Shown here in pieces: positions 26,778 to 37,207 of a stretch of DNA of 64,000 nucleotides. This stretch comes from Bifidobacterium moukalabense DSM 27321. Its GTDB lineage: Bacteria; Actinomycetota; Actinomycetes; Actinomycetales; Bifidobacteriaceae. The DNA is taken from positions 372,001 through 436,000 of the forward strand of contig NZ_AZMV01000007.1 of NCBI RefSeq assembly GCF_000522505.1, read 5' to 3'. A program made the position numbers and the translations under genes. Numbering within the stretch: the stretch's first letter is position 1; each line of letters begins with the position of its first letter. The notes beneath the pieces were generated by a model. It saw only the letters and a list, made by a program, of their open reading frames with translations. It did no database searches and was not told the DNA's origin.

Positions 26778-28070
26778 CTATGCGCGGGTCGGATCCTTCT
26801 GCAGGAACAGGAACACGAGGGCCACGACCAGCAGAATCGCGATGGAGAGCACGCCGAGCGAGGCGTTGCCGGTGACCGACGTGGTGGTGGCCACCAGGAA
26901 GGTGCCGATGATCGAGGCCGTCTTGCCGAAGATATCGTAGAAGCCGTAGTACTCGTTGGCATGCCGTTTGGGGATGATCTTGCCGTAATACGAGCGGGAG
27001 AGGGCTTGGATGCCGCCTTGGAACATGCCGACGAGAATCGCGAGAATCCAGAATTCCGTGGCGGAACGCAGGAAGAACGATGCGAAGAACACAATGCACA
27101 TGTAGGCGATCACGGCAGCGGTGATCATGGTTTTCGCGCCGAAGCGGTCGGCCAGCCTGCCATAGACGATGGCGCTCGGGAAAGCGACGAACTGCGTGAC
27201 GAGCAGTGCGATGACCAACTGCGTGGAGTCGATGCCGAGCTGTGTGCCGTATGAGGTGCTCATGGAGATCACCGTGTTGACGGCATCGATGTAGAAGAAG
27301 AATGCGATCATGAACATCCACAGCGGCTTGTTCCTGCGGATCGCGCGGAATGTGGAGGCCAGTTCGGAGAAGGTGTGGCGGATCGCCTCGCCGGCCCGGT
27401 CGGCGGTGGCGCGGTAGTGTACCTGCCTGTAGCTGGCAAGCAGCGGAATGGTGAACGCCGCCCACCAGGCGGCGGTGATCACGAACGAGGCACGGGTGCA
27501 GGCCACGGTGGTCCAGCCGAACAGGCCCGGCCCGCCGAAGATGAGCGCGATGCACACGATGAACGGCACGGTGGAGCCGATGTACCCCCAGGCGTAGCCG
27601 TGCGAGGAGACACGGTCCATGCGCTCGTTGGTGGTGGTGTCGACCAGCATGGAGTCGTAGAAGGTGAGCGAACCGTTGAGACCGATGGTGGCCAGCACGC
27701 ATACGATGAGGAATGCGAGCCAGCCGAGCGGCAGCGCCATCGCGCAGCACATGACCACGCCGGTGAGGAAGAATCCGGTGAAGAACCTGATCTTCATCCC
27801 CTGGACGTCGGCGATGGAACCGAGCAGCGGCATGAGCACGGCGATGACCAGCGATGCGATGGTCTGCGCATACCCCCATGTCGACACGATGTTCGTCTCG
27901 CCCGCCGCCTTGAGCAACGAATTCGCGTAGATCGGCACCACGGCCGTGGAAAGCAGGACGAATGCGGAATTGCCGACGTCGTAGACGATCCACTGCTTTT
28001 CGCGGGTGGTCATCTTCGCGTTCGCCTCCGGCGGTTCCGAGGTGGTGTCGGCAGTGGTGTTGTGCGTCAT
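26778..28070 (-). CDS. UMF1 (Atg22-like) MFS transporter
   Basis: A 12-segment membrane transporter of 430 residues. The family signature is at the start: REKQWIVYDVGNSAFVLLS, typical of UMF1/Atg22-like permeases. Later DSMLVDTTTNERMDRVSSHG and GIQALSRSYYGKIIPKRHAN EY-type segments match the family. The first 20 residues are a polar tail. UMF1 members are proposed amino-acid or metabolite exporters; the cargo here is unknown. It is divergent from the TPR protein gene. Confidence 0.88.
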   Translation of the reverse strand: MTHNTTADTTSEPPEANAKMTTREKQWIVYDVGNSAFVLLSTAVVPIYANSLLKAAGETNIVSTWGYAQTIASLVIAVLMPLLGSIADVQGMKIRFFTGFFLTGVVMCCAMALPLGWLAFLIVCVLATIGLNGSLTFYDSMLVDTTTNERMDRVSSHGYAWGYIGSTVPFIVCIALIFGGPGLFGWTTVACTRASFVITAAWWAAFTIPLLASYRQVHYRATADRAGEAIRHTFSELASTFRAIRRNKPLWMFMIAFFFYIDAVNTVISMSTSYGTQLGIDSTQLVIALLVTQFVAFPSAIVYGRLADRFGAKTMITAAVIAYMCIVFFASFFLRSATEFWILAILVGMFQGGIQALSRSYYGKIIPKRHANEYYGFYDIFGKTASIIGTFLVATTTSVTGNASLGVLSIAILLVVALVFLFLQKDPTRA

Positions 28071-28356
28071 ACGCTGACTCTTTTCGGCTGAATGTCAGTT
28101 CCATGGTGTCCTATTCATCTTAGGGCCGACGGAAGCGGCCGCCGCCTGCGCGAGATGAACAACGGATGAACGTACATGCCGATGACGGGGTGCCGCTGTG
28201 GAAGATTATCGGCGAAAGGGTCGTTTCATCGGATAGTATGTGTGCAGGACCCGTTTTCATGCCGATGCGTTCGGCGGGTGGCGGGTGGAATCGATGCGGA
28301 TTGCGGTTATGCGGCGACGATCGCCTTGTGACCGCCGGATTGCAAGGAGCCTGAAC

Positions 28357-30303
28357 ATGGGCGCGGATGTTCCGAACGTTTTGGATGTGAATGAGGATAT
28401 GCTGCAGTCGTTGGTGAACCAGCCGCTGCCGGACGCCGTCGACATGATCATTTGGCGGGGCTCCACGAATTCCGCGCAAGCCGGTCCCTTCGAACGGTTC
28501 GCGGCCGGCCTGCTCGTCGAGGCGGGCGCGGCGGGGATCCGTGACATCGCGGCGGAATCCGATCTCGAGGCCATTCGGCTGGGCACCACGAAACGGTTCT
28601 GGCTCCGCTTCGACGCCGGCGAGCTGAACCAGGAGCAACGCGACCTGCTGCAAGCGGTCGAATCGGCCCTCAACCGCATCGACTACGCCGATGACGAAGC
28701 CCATGCGGCGGTGCAGGGCGGTATGTCCGTGGACAGCATCGATGAGGGCTTCTACCTGCGCAAATCGCAGGAGTTTCTGCGCGATGTGTCGCGAAGGGCC
28801 GGCGTCATCGACGAGCTGCAGACTGGCGAAAACCAGTTCCGCACCATGCGCGGCACCGAAGGCGTGCGTGGCGGCGACTGGGACATCAGCACCCGCTTCG
28901 CCAACGTGTGCGAGAGACTTTCGCTGCCGTTCCGCATGGGCTACCGTTTCGACGAGGACTCCCGTACCGGCGTGATGGTGGTGCGCTTCAGCGTTCCGAG
29001 GCCCGCGATCATGCCGGTCGAACGCCAGTATGCGGACGGTTTCGCCTCCGCCTATGCCGTACGGTTGGCCGGTCTGCTGGCATGGGCCGCGTTCTCGTCG
29101 GGGGTACGCATCACACAGGTCGATCTGACCGGTTGCCTCGGCGACGTGGACGGCACGCCCGTGATCTCCATGGGATTCGACCGCGTACCGTTCATGATGG
29201 GCACGCTTCCCGCCATGAAGAACGGCCAATGCGACGCGGAACCGCTGGATGTCGATCCGCTGGCCCTGCTCAACCTGCTCAAGCCGGTGCGCTACCGCGG
29301 TCATTTCGATGCGAATCGAGGGCTTACGCCGATCGAACCGCTGACCATGCCGGCCGTGTTCCTGGAAAAGCGCGTGCCGGAATGGCAGGATCAGCGCGAG
29401 CTTCCGGAAGCGTTGCGCGGGTTCCTGCGCGCCGACCGCGCCTGTGAGCTGGACGTCATGCACGACGAGTCGCCGGTCTCCACCGACGACGTGAACGCGA
29501 TCGTCGAGGAGAACGAGGACTCCCCGATGGTCGCGGAGCTGCAGCTTGAGGTCGTGCTGGCCCAGCTGGGCGAGACCGGCGAGGCGAAGGTCGGCGCGAA
29601 CGGTGAAATCCCACTGTATTGCAGCCGTCCATCCGGCCGTCTTCTGGTGTCGCTGCTGGAAGGCGATGAGCATACGCGCTACTGGAAATTGCCGGACGCG
29701 GTGGTGGACGTGCACCAGAATCTCGGCACGCTCGCCAAAGACAACGGCAGCAAGGAACGTGCCGAAAGCGAGGGGCTCAAATGCGTCGAACTCGGCCCGA
29801 CCTGCGTGAGGTTCCGCGAGGAGCTTTCGCAGGTGTACGCCAAGAACGACGAATACGGCAAGGCCGTGGATGTACTCATCGAAGCGCTCAAGCTGGCCGT
29901 GCCGCCTGTGGATTGCGAAGTGCTCTACTACCGGCTCGGATACGCACTATGGCAGATCGGACGCCTGCCGGAGGCGCTCGCCTGCTATGCGATGGTGGTC
30001 AATGGCGGTACTCCATTCCGTAGCGCCGCCCGCGACGAGGCGTATGAGCTGAGCCAGCAGATGGGATTGGCCTCCGCGGAAATGTCGTATGGCGATGCCT
30101 GCTCCACGTTGCGCGCCGGCGGCGTGCCGGTGGCACCAAGCGATAAGGCCTTGGACGTGTTGGTCCGCGCGGCCATCGAACTGACCGATGCGGGGTTCCC
30201 CTTGTTTGCCCAGGATGCCGTCTGGATGTTGGGGTCGCGTATCGGAGGCGATGTGATGGGTGCCGTTTCGGCCAGTCTGCGTATGGGCGTGATGGAATCG
30301 TAG
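28357..30303 (+). CDS. TPR-containing protein of unknown function
   Basis: A 648-residue soluble protein with no signal peptide. The first 460 residues match no family I can name. Residues about 490-590 hold tetratricopeptide-like helices (FREELSQVYAKNDEYGKAVD, LYYRLGYALWQIGRLPEALA). TPR regions usually bind other proteins. AAGGAG lies eight bases before the ATG, which decides the start. The gene stands alone ahead of rpmB, which has its own promoter. Confidence 0.75.
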   Translation: MGADVPNVLDVNEDMLQSLVNQPLPDAVDMIIWRGSTNSAQAGPFERFAAGLLVEAGAAGIRDIAAESDLEAIRLGTTKRFWLRFDAGELNQEQRDLLQAVESALNRIDYADDEAHAAVQGGMSVDSIDEGFYLRKSQEFLRDVSRRAGVIDELQTGENQFRTMRGTEGVRGGDWDISTRFANVCERLSLPFRMGYRFDEDSRTGVMVVRFSVPRPAIMPVERQYADGFASAYAVRLAGLLAWAAFSSGVRITQVDLTGCLGDVDGTPVISMGFDRVPFMMGTLPAMKNGQCDAEPLDVDPLALLNLLKPVRYRGHFDANRGLTPIEPLTMPAVFLEKRVPEWQDQRELPEALRGFLRADRACELDVMHDESPVSTDDVNAIVEENEDSPMVAELQLEVVLAQLGETGEAKVGANGEIPLYCSRPSGRLLVSLLEGDEHTRYWKLPDAVVDVHQNLGTLAKDNGSKERAESEGLKCVELGPTCVRFREELSQVYAKNDEYGKAVDVLIEALKLAVPPVDCEVLYYRLGYALWQIGRLPEALACYAMVVNGGTPFRSAARDEAYELSQQMGLASAEMSYGDACSTLRAGGVPVAPSDKALDVLVRAAIELTDAGFPLFAQDAVWMLGSRIGGDVMGAVSASLRMGVMES

Positions 30304-30332
30304 GTCGCGTCGCCGGTCCGCATTGGCGAGGT

Positions 30333-30361
30333 TTGCGATTGGCCGGGGCTGGTTGTATAGT
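30333..30361 (+). promoter_or_regulatory. rpmB promoter
   Basis: TTGCGA (30333-30338) and TATAGT (30356-30361) are spaced by 17 bases. This is the best sigma-A-like promoter in the window and fits strong expression of a ribosomal protein gene. Confidence 0.65.
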
Positions 30362-30448
30362 TGAGAAGTTGTGTGTTCTGCCACGTATTCAGTTGCGGGC
30401 GTCGAACGCGCAGACTTGCAAGTCAATAGTAATCATAGGGAGTCCATT

Positions 30449-30643
30449 ATGGCAGCTCGTTGCGCAGTGTGCGGCAAGGGACCGCAGACCGGTTACACCG
30501 TTTCGCACTCACATATTCGCACCAAGCGCACCTTCCGCCCGAACCTGCAGCCGGTTCGCACCACCATCGACGGCGAGAACGTTCGCGTTCGCGTTTGCGT
30601 CAAGTGCTTGAAGGCTGGCAAGGTTCAGCGTGCAGAAGCGTGA
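30449..30643 (+). CDS. rpmB: 50S ribosomal protein L28
   Basis: A basic 64-residue protein of the large subunit. [22 protein letters not shown] and a later CVKCLKAGK show it is the zinc-binding form with two Cys pairs (CxxC...CxxC). AGGGAG precedes ATG. It is followed by a clear terminator. Zinc-type L28 is often doubled by a zinc-free copy elsewhere; that cannot be checked here. Confidence 0.97.
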   Translation: MAARCAVCGKGPQTGYTVSHSHIRTKRTFRPNLQPVRTTIDGENVRVRVCVKCLKAGKVQRAEA

Positions 30644-30662
30644 ATCGCGAAATAACAGCTTG

Positions 30663-30699
30663 AAACCCCGGTAGGCCCAACGGTCACCGGGGTTTTGCT
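30663..30699 (+). terminator. Terminator after rpmB
   Basis: AACCCCGGT pairs with ACCGGGGTT around a short loop, followed by TTTGC. It ends the single-gene rpmB unit. Confidence 0.8.
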
Positions 30700-30771
30700 T
30701 TGCCCGTCCGCCCTCGCGGCAGGATTACATGATTCGGGACGAATATGGGGTATGTGACACAATGAAGTGTT

Positions 30772-33340
30772 ATGAGCACCACACTGGAAACCCCGATTGC
30801 TTCGATTGAGACGAACCGCCGTCGCGTCGGTGCGTTGAAGTCATTGGGCGTGGTGTCGGTAGGCGATGCGCTGACCTATTATCCGTTCCGTGTGACCGAA
30901 CCGGTGCCGCTGCGAGCCCTGCATGAGGCAAAAATCGGGGAGAAGATGGCATTCGCGGCGTCCGTACGCGAAGTGCGGGTGTTCCCGATGGCCCGCCGTG
31001 GATTCCGCCTGATCGCCACCGTGGACGACGCGCAATTCGCCCGATCCCGCCGCGTTGCCGGCTCGCTCGCCTCGCTGGTGTTCTTCTCGTATCGCAAATC
31101 CTATGTCGACTGGGTACAGCGCCGGCTGCATCAGGGTGCGCTGCTGGTAATTGCCGGGGAGCCGAGCGTCTACAACGATCGCCTGCAGTTCACCCATCCC
31201 GACATGCTCACCGTCAATCCGGCGGATATGCAATTCGGTATGCAATCAGATATGCAGCCATCGGCGGAATCCGGGGAATGGGATGACGGCTTCGGCAGCG
31301 GCTCCACGCGCGATCCGTTGCCATCCAATCTCAGATTCGACGCGGAGACGGTGCGGGAGGCACTGACCCGCGTCTGCCGCCCGAGACCGGTATATCATGC
31401 AAATTCGCGCATCTCCAGCGAACATATTCACGAATCGATCCTGAAATACATGGACGCATTACGTGGCGACGAGTACATGGCCGCACAACAGCCCACCGCA
31501 GTGGATTCCAGCCAAACCGGGGAATTCGGCCTACCGAACGTCGACCGCGCCATGCAGGCGGAGGCGCTTGCTGCAGCCGTTCCCGACATCGTTCCGGAAC
31601 ATCTGCGCACGGCCGAGGGCCTGATGCATCGTGCGGAGGCGTTCATGGCGATGCACGATCCGGTGAACACCAAGGATTTCGCCGCCGCGTTGCACACGCT
31701 ACGCTATGAGGAGGCGCTGGTCTGCCAGACCGCACTCGTCAAGTCGCGTGACGCTTCGCGTAAGGCGGCAGCTTCGGCCTGTTCCGAGACCGCGTTGCTG
31801 GACGATTTCGTCGCGTCCCTGCCATTCGAACTGACCGCCGGGCAAAGGCAGGTGATCGCCGATATCTCCGCCGACATGTCGCGCGATTACCCGATGCAAC
31901 GGCTGTTGCAGGGCGAAGTGGGATCCGGAAAGACCGTGGTCGCCGTCGCCGCGATGATGCAGGCGGTCGGATCGGGTCGGCAGGCGGTGCTCGTCGCGCC
32001 GACGCAGGTGCTGGCCGAACAGCATTACGAAAGCATCTCCAGGATGGTCCGGGGCATGGGAGGCGCTGCGCGGACCTCGGAACGTGGGGAATCCGGCGAA
32101 CGATCTACCCACAATCAGGTTGTGGACGGCGGTGCACAAGTCACCATGGAGACCCCCGACGAGCCGTTGGAAGGGGACATCCCGGTGCTGCTGCTCACCG
32201 GCGGCATGAAATTGGCTGTACGACGCCGCGTACTTGCCATGGCGGCAAGCGGCACGCCGTGCATCGTCGTGGCCACGCATGCCGCGTTCTCCAAGACCTT
32301 CCAGGCGCCGAACCTTGCGTTGGCGGTGATCGACGAACAGCACCGCTTCGGCGTGGAACAGCGCGAATCGTTGAATGCCAAGGCCGATAAGGCGCCGCAC
32401 CTGCTGGTCATGACGGCCACGCCGATTCCACGCACCGCCGCCATGACCTGGTTCGGCGACCTCGACATCTCGTGGCTTACCGAGCTGCCGGGCGGCCGCA
32501 AGCCGATTCGTACCTTCGTGGTGCCCGAGGTGGACGCACATACCATGGCCAACATGTTCGCGCTGATTCGCAGCCGCATCGATGCGGGGGAGCGTGCCTA
32601 TGTGGTCTGCCCCCGCATCGACGCCGATTCCGCCGAAAACGATGCCTCCTCCGAGGAGGATTCGGGGCGGCCGTTCGACGAACTGTACGACTTGGGTGAG
32701 GATGACGACCGGCGTGCGCAGCGGCCGCCGCTGCATTCCGTGGCCGAAATCACGGAGCGATTGTCGGGATTGCCGCAGTTCGCCGGCATTCGCTTTGCCA
32801 CATTGACGGGCCGTGACGATGATGAGACCAAAACGCAGGTCATGGCCGATTTCGCGGCCGGAACCACGCCGATTCTCGTGGCAACTACCGTGATCGAAGT
32901 CGGCGTGGACGTGGCGCAGGCCAGTTGCATCGTGATTTTCGACGCGGATCGTTACGGATTGTCGCAATTGCATCAGCTGCGCGGGCGTGTCGGCCGAGGC
33001 GGCACCAATTCGTGGGCGTTCCTGATTTCGCGCGCCGAGGCGGGCAGCGATGCCGCACAACGACTTGAAAGTGATCCGCGGATCGCTGGATGGTGCCGAA
33101 ATCGCCCAGGCCGACCTGGAATTCCGTGGTGCCGGCGATGTGCTGGGAGATGCCCAATCCGGTGGACGGTCGAGTCTGAAACTGTTGCGTGTGGTCAAGG
33201 ATGTGCGGATCATCGAGCATGCCCGTGCCGCTGCGGAGGCGTTGGTGGCCGCCGATCCCGACCTGCTGGCGGAGGTGCAGCTCGCCGGCGCCGTGCTCGA
33301 CTTCACTCGCGGCAACGAAACCTTCCTCACCAGCAATTAG
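30772..33340 (+). pseudogene. recG: ATP-dependent DNA helicase RecG, frameshifted near its end
   Basis: RecG remodels stalled forks and branched DNA. Walker A GEVGSGKTVV, DEQHRFGVEQRE, MTATPIPRTAAMTW and QLRGRVGRGGTNSW are all intact. The frame breaks at AAA 33068-33070: GAAAGTGATC reads Glu-Ser-Asp, while GAAGTGATC would give the family sequence RLEVIRGSLDG. Downstream, in the next frame, the C-terminus continues perfectly (AQADLEFRGAGDVLGDAQSG to FTRGNETF) to a stop at 33340. Removing one A restores 855 residues. As written, a 91-residue wrong tail replaces the end, including the conserved FRGAGD wedge-linked motif. This could be a true mutation or a one-base assembly error. rsmD follows 10 bases later. 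Confidence 0.85.
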
Positions 33341-33350
33341 GCTTGTGCCC

Positions 33351-33938
33351 ATGCGCGTTATTTCAGGACGATTCAAGGGCATGCCGCTGACCACGCCGAA
33401 AGCCGGCACCAGGCCGACCACCGACCGCACCAAGGAAGCGATCTTCTCGCATCTGGATTCGCGGGGCGTGCTGGATGATGCACGTGTACTCGACCTGTTC
33501 GCCGGAACGGGGGCGCTTGGCGTCGAGGCGCTGAGTCGTGGTGCGCGCGAACTCGTGGCGGTGGAGTCCTCCGCACCGGCGGCCGCGCTGATCGCGCGTA
33601 CGTTGACCGCGTTGAAGCACAGCCGTTCGTGGGAGTCGGACATGAGCGCACGCGTAATCAGGGCGCGTGCCGAAAAATATGCGGCGAGTGCCGTTGCGGC
33701 ACCGTTCGACGTGATCTTCATCGATCCGCCGTATGCCTTCGAAACCGAAGCCTGCAACCAGCTGTTGTCTGATCTGGCGGGAGGCGATATGACTTCGGCG
33801 CGAGCCGTAATCGTGCTCGAACGGTCCACCAGGTCCGATGAACCTACGGCCCCGGCCGGCTGGGAGATCACCGACCGGCGTGACTATGGCGAGACCGCCG
33901 TGTACTACATCGAGCCCGTCAGCGTCGGCATCCTCTGA
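33351..33938 (+). CDS. rsmD: 16S rRNA (guanine966-N2)-methyltransferase
   Basis: A 195-residue SAM-dependent enzyme methylating G966 of 16S rRNA. MRVISGRFKGMPLTTP and RPTTDRTKEAIFSHL are hallmark N-terminal blocks. DLFAGTGALGVEALSRGA binds SAM, and IFIDPPY is the DPPY catalytic motif. The start is close behind recG, so the two were likely co-transcribed. A palindromic intergenic element follows. Confidence 0.95.
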   Translation: MRVISGRFKGMPLTTPKAGTRPTTDRTKEAIFSHLDSRGVLDDARVLDLFAGTGALGVEALSRGARELVAVESSAPAAALIARTLTALKHSRSWESDMSARVIRARAEKYAASAVAAPFDVIFIDPPYAFETEACNQLLSDLAGGDMTSARAVIVLERSTRSDEPTAPAGWEITDRRDYGETAVYYIEPVSVGIL

Positions 33939-33945
33939 TGTCCCT

Positions 33946-33987
33946 CAATCTACCGACACTGACGGGTGCTTGGGCATCGACAGATTG
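33946..33987. repeat. CCACCGAC palindromic element, copy A
   Basis: Starts CAATCTACCGAC with TGACGGG in the middle and ends CGACAGATTG, an imperfect dyad. It fills the gap between the convergent rsmD and trmD. It matches the other copies at 38074, 38124, 39377, 43785 and 54408. Confidence 0.6.
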
Positions 33988-33992
33988 GGGGA

Positions 33993-34841
33993 CTAGCGCT
34001 TACGTGGGTGCGGACCGGAAACCTCCCAGCCCAGGGACATGAGGGTTTTGCGATCAGCCTTGTCGAGCTGGGTGCAGTCAAGCCCCTCGATCAGGTCCGG
34101 GCGCAGTCCGCTGGTTTTCGACAGCGCCTCGTCGCGGCGGAAACGGTCCACTTTGCCGTGGTCGCCGGAAAGCAGCACATCCGGCACCCTAAGTCCGCGC
34201 CATTCAGCCGGTTTCGTATACTGGCGATGCTCCAACAGCGCATTGCCGCCGGTATAGGATTCCTCCACGATCGATGCAGGATTGCCCATGAATCCCGGCA
34301 TCAGGCGCGTGATGGCCTCCAGCATGACGGAAACCGCCACTTCACCGCCATTGAGCACATAATCGCCAATCGAATATTCGCGTACATCAACGCCCTGCGC
34401 ACGGTAATACTGCGGAATGCGCGCATCATAGCCTTCGTACCGACCGCAGCCGAACAGCAAATGATCGGCGTGGCTCAGCTCGGTCGCATCCTGCTGCGTG
34501 AACAGGGGGGCGGACGGATTCGGGAAGATCAGCACCGGACGGGACGGATCCACGGCGGCATCATCCGCAACGGCATCATCCACGGCGGCATCGGCTGCAA
34601 TGATGGCCGGCGCAAGTCCCAGCAAATCGTCAAGGCACTCGCTCCACACCTCCGGCTTCATGACCATGCCGGCACCGCCGCCGACCGGGGTGTCGTCCAC
34701 GGAATGATGCACGTCGTGCGTCCAATCGCGCAGATTGTGCGCCTGCACGGTGACCAGGCCCTTCGCCTGCGCCTTGCCGAGGAGACTGAGGTTCAGCACT
34801 TCGAAATACTCCGGGAACACGGACACGATATCGATCTTCAT
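33993..34841 (-). CDS. trmD: tRNA (guanine37-N1)-methyltransferase
   Basis: A SPOUT-fold enzyme of 282 residues that methylates G37 next to the anticodon and prevents frameshifting. [13 protein letters not shown] opens it; [26 protein letters not shown] and [13 protein letters not shown] are the SAM-knot motifs. A short Ala/Asp-rich insertion sits near 95-115. Start at MKIDIV fits the family; an upstream in-frame extension is unlikely. In most bacteria it follows rimM directly; here aspA lies between. Confidence 0.96.
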   Translation of the reverse strand: MKIDIVSVFPEYFEVLNLSLLGKAQAKGLVTVQAHNLRDWTHDVHHSVDDTPVGGGAGMVMKPEVWSECLDDLLGLAPAIIAADAAVDDAVADDAAVDPSRPVLIFPNPSAPLFTQQDATELSHADHLLFGCGRYEGYDARIPQYYRAQGVDVREYSIGDYVLNGGEVAVSVMLEAITRLMPGFMGNPASIVEESYTGGNALLEHRQYTKPAEWRGLRVPDVLLSGDHGKVDRFRRDEALSKTSGLRPDLIEGLDCTQLDKADRKTLMSLGWEVSGPHPRKR

Positions 34842-35000
34842 AATGTCCCAGAATAATGGGATGCCTGCCAAGAGGGCCGTCAGGTGGGGAAGGTCCCGAT
34901 TCCTGAACGCCTCTTTTCGGAGAACGACGGAACCGGCGTCGGAAGTCCGAAGCCCGCTTCCCGCAATGGCCGCGAGCCGCGCCGGACGGAATCCAGCACT

Positions 35001-36446
35001 TCAGTACGCGCGGATCAGATTGCGTGGATTGAGAATGGAATCGAGCAATTCGGGGCTCAGCACCTTCTTCTTCCGCGCGATCTCATATACGGTGGTGCGC
35101 TTGTCGAGCGCCTCCTGCGCAATGGCCATGGCCTGTTCGTAACCGATATAGCCGATGAGCGGAGTGGCCAGTGACGAGGAACGCATGACCTCTTCCATGC
35201 CGACCTTTTCATTCACCGTAATACCGTCCACGCAGCGTTCGCGAAGCGTATCCATGGCGTTGGCGAGTGTGTGCATGCCGGTCAGCAGCGCGTGCAGCAT
35301 CACCGGCTCGAACGCGTTGAGCTGCAGTTGACCGGCTTCGGCGGCGCAGGAAACGGTGGCATCCATACCCACGACCATGTACACGCATTGGTTCACGCAT
35401 TCCGGAATGACGGGGTTGACCTTGCCCGGCATGATCGACGAACCCGCCTGTCGGACCGGCAGCTGGATTTCCGCAAGGCCCGCACGCGGTCCGCTCGCCA
35501 GCAGCCGCAGGTCATTGGCGATTTTGCCTAGATGCAGTGCGGTACGTTTGATGACGCCGGATAGAGTGACGAAATCGCCGACGTCGCTGGTGGCGCCCAC
35601 CGGATCGGCGGCCGCGCGGATCGGCAGACCGGACAGTTCCGCGAGATGCCGGGTCGCGCGTTCGCGGAATCGTATGTCGGCGCAGATGCCGGTGCCGATC
35701 GCGGTGCCGCCAAGATTGACTACGGCAAGCGGTGTTTGCTGTGATTCGAGCAGTCGTGCGTCAGAGTCAAGTTGCGAGGCGAAGCCGCCGAACTCTTGGC
35801 CGAAGGTCATCGGAACGGCGTCCTGCAGTTGTGTACGGCCGATTTTAACGATGGGCATGGTGCGTTCCGACAATGCACGGAAGGATGCCGCAAGTTGTCG
35901 GGTGCTGTCGGCTAGCATGCCGGAGACGTCGATTAGGGCGAGACGGCAGGCTGCGGGATAGGTGTCGTTGGTGGATTGTGATCTGTTGACGGTGTCGTTG
36001 GGGTGGATGATGCCGTATTCGCCGCGCGCATGGTGCCCGAGTTCCAGCGCACGATTGGCGATCACCTCGTTCATGTTCATGTTGGTGGAGGTGCCGGCGC
36101 CGCCCTGCAGCACGTCGACGGGGAATTGGTCGTTGAGCTCGCCGGAGGCCACGTCTTCGCAGGCCCTGTCGATGAGTGCGGCCTGATATGCGCTGATATT
36201 GTTGAGTTCGCCATTGGCTCGGGCGCAGGCGCGCTTGACCTGCGCATAGGCGCGGATGAGCTCCGGATGGTCGCCTACGGTGATGTCGGAAACGGGGAAG
36301 TTGTCGATGGCACGCAACGTGTGGATGCCCCAGTAGGCGTCGGCGGGAATCTCGGCAGTGCCGATGCAGTCATGTTCGGTGCGGGTCTGATGCGCCTTCG
36401 GGGTCGTTGGGATGGGCCGCTGCGGGGTCTGCAGTGTCAGTGCCAT
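35001..36446 (-). CDS. aspA: Aspartate ammonia-lyase
   Basis: A tetrameric lyase of 481 residues converting aspartate to fumarate and ammonia. It shows the superfamily signature GSSIMPGKVNPVIPE, and TRTEHDCIGTAEIPADAYWG and STNDTYPAACRLA from the active site. N-terminal and SS-loop patterns fit aspartase better than fumarase C. AGGAGG lies ahead of ATG. It interrupts the usual rimM-trmD order, and has its own upstream region with a long inverted repeat. Confidence 0.88.
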   Translation of the reverse strand: MALTLQTPQRPIPTTPKAHQTRTEHDCIGTAEIPADAYWGIHTLRAIDNFPVSDITVGDHPELIRAYAQVKRACARANGELNNISAYQAALIDRACEDVASGELNDQFPVDVLQGGAGTSTNMNMNEVIANRALELGHHARGEYGIIHPNDTVNRSQSTNDTYPAACRLALIDVSGMLADSTRQLAASFRALSERTMPIVKIGRTQLQDAVPMTFGQEFGGFASQLDSDARLLESQQTPLAVVNLGGTAIGTGICADIRFRERATRHLAELSGLPIRAAADPVGATSDVGDFVTLSGVIKRTALHLGKIANDLRLLASGPRAGLAEIQLPVRQAGSSIMPGKVNPVIPECVNQCVYMVVGMDATVSCAAEAGQLQLNAFEPVMLHALLTGMHTLANAMDTLRERCVDGITVNEKVGMEEVMRSSSLATPLIGYIGYEQAMAIAQEALDKRTTVYEIARKKKVLSPELLDSILNPRNLIRAY

Positions 36447-36524
36447 GGTGTTCCTCCTGGTTGCCGGATGTTTTCCGGTCCATGGCTCACCATAATCGTA
36501 AGAAATATATCGCACAAGATGAAA

Positions 36525-36580
36525 ATATCCCCGATATTCCGTAGGGTGAGTTTATGCACTTGGATGAATATCGGGGATAT
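36525..36580 (-). terminator. Long inverted repeat after rimM (likely terminator)
   Basis: ATATCCCCGATATTC (36525-36539) and GAATATCGGGGATAT (36566-36580) are perfect 15-base arms with a 26-base loop. On the minus strand the stem is followed by TTTTCATCTTG, so it fits termination after rimM. It also lies upstream of aspA and could be an operator. It is 19 bases from the rimM stop. Confidence 0.55.
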
Positions 36581-36598
36581 GCCGTTCCATGGTCCCGT

Positions 36599-37198
36599 TT
36601 ACAGTCCTGGAATGAGTCCGCCTGGCGGATTCAACGTGAGGTAACCCTCCTCCAGATCGATGTCCGGTACGAGTTCGTCGACGAACGGCACCAACGCACT
36701 GTTCTCGACGACCACGCCGTCGGCATCCCTGACTGGATCGGCAAGACGGATCTTCAGCAGCCATTGGGCCACTTCGATCACATCCACAACCTTGCCGATT
36801 ACCGTACCGGGCTCAAGACCCAGCGCATTGCCTTCGGCAAGACGCGCCTCCAGGCCGATCAGGTCTTTCGGGTACCACTCGTCGGCTTCCAGCATCTCCT
36901 CCGGATCGTCGGCCTCGCCATAGAGCACGGTGCCGTTGGCGGCCTCCGACGCATCACGGTCGTCGATGCCTTCGAACTTGATGATCCAACGGTTCTTGAA
37001 GGTGCGTGAGTTTTCCACCACGTACTCTTCCTCACCGTCTTTCGTATACAGCACAGCACCGGGAGCGAACCGGTATTCCGGTTCGTCCGTAAAGATCTGC
37101 ACGGTGACTTCGCCCTTGAGTCCCTGCGCACGTCCGATACGACAGACCCTCAGCAGCTCAAGCTGTTGAGGGTCGTCAGCATGCATCTCACGCACCAC
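36599..37198 (-). CDS. rimM: Ribosome maturation factor RimM
   Basis: A 199-residue factor for 30S assembly that binds S19. LLRVCRIGRAQGLKGEVTVQ opens the RimM domain. The PRC-barrel half holds WYPKDLIGLEA and the end LTLNPPGGLI is typical. It follows khpA by nine bases in an rpsP-khpA-rimM operon. GTG at 37198 has AGGTGAG upstream; ATG at 37186 is an alternative start. Confidence 0.94.
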   Translation of the reverse strand: MVREMHADDPQQLELLRVCRIGRAQGLKGEVTVQIFTDEPEYRFAPGAVLYTKDGEEEYVVENSRTFKNRWIIKFEGIDDRDASEAANGTVLYGEADDPEEMLEADEWYPKDLIGLEARLAEGNALGLEPGTVIGKVVDVIEVAQWLLKIRLADPVRDADGVVVENSALVPFVDELVPDIDLEEGYLTLNPPGGLIPGL

Positions 37199-37207
37199 GC
37201 CGGGATC

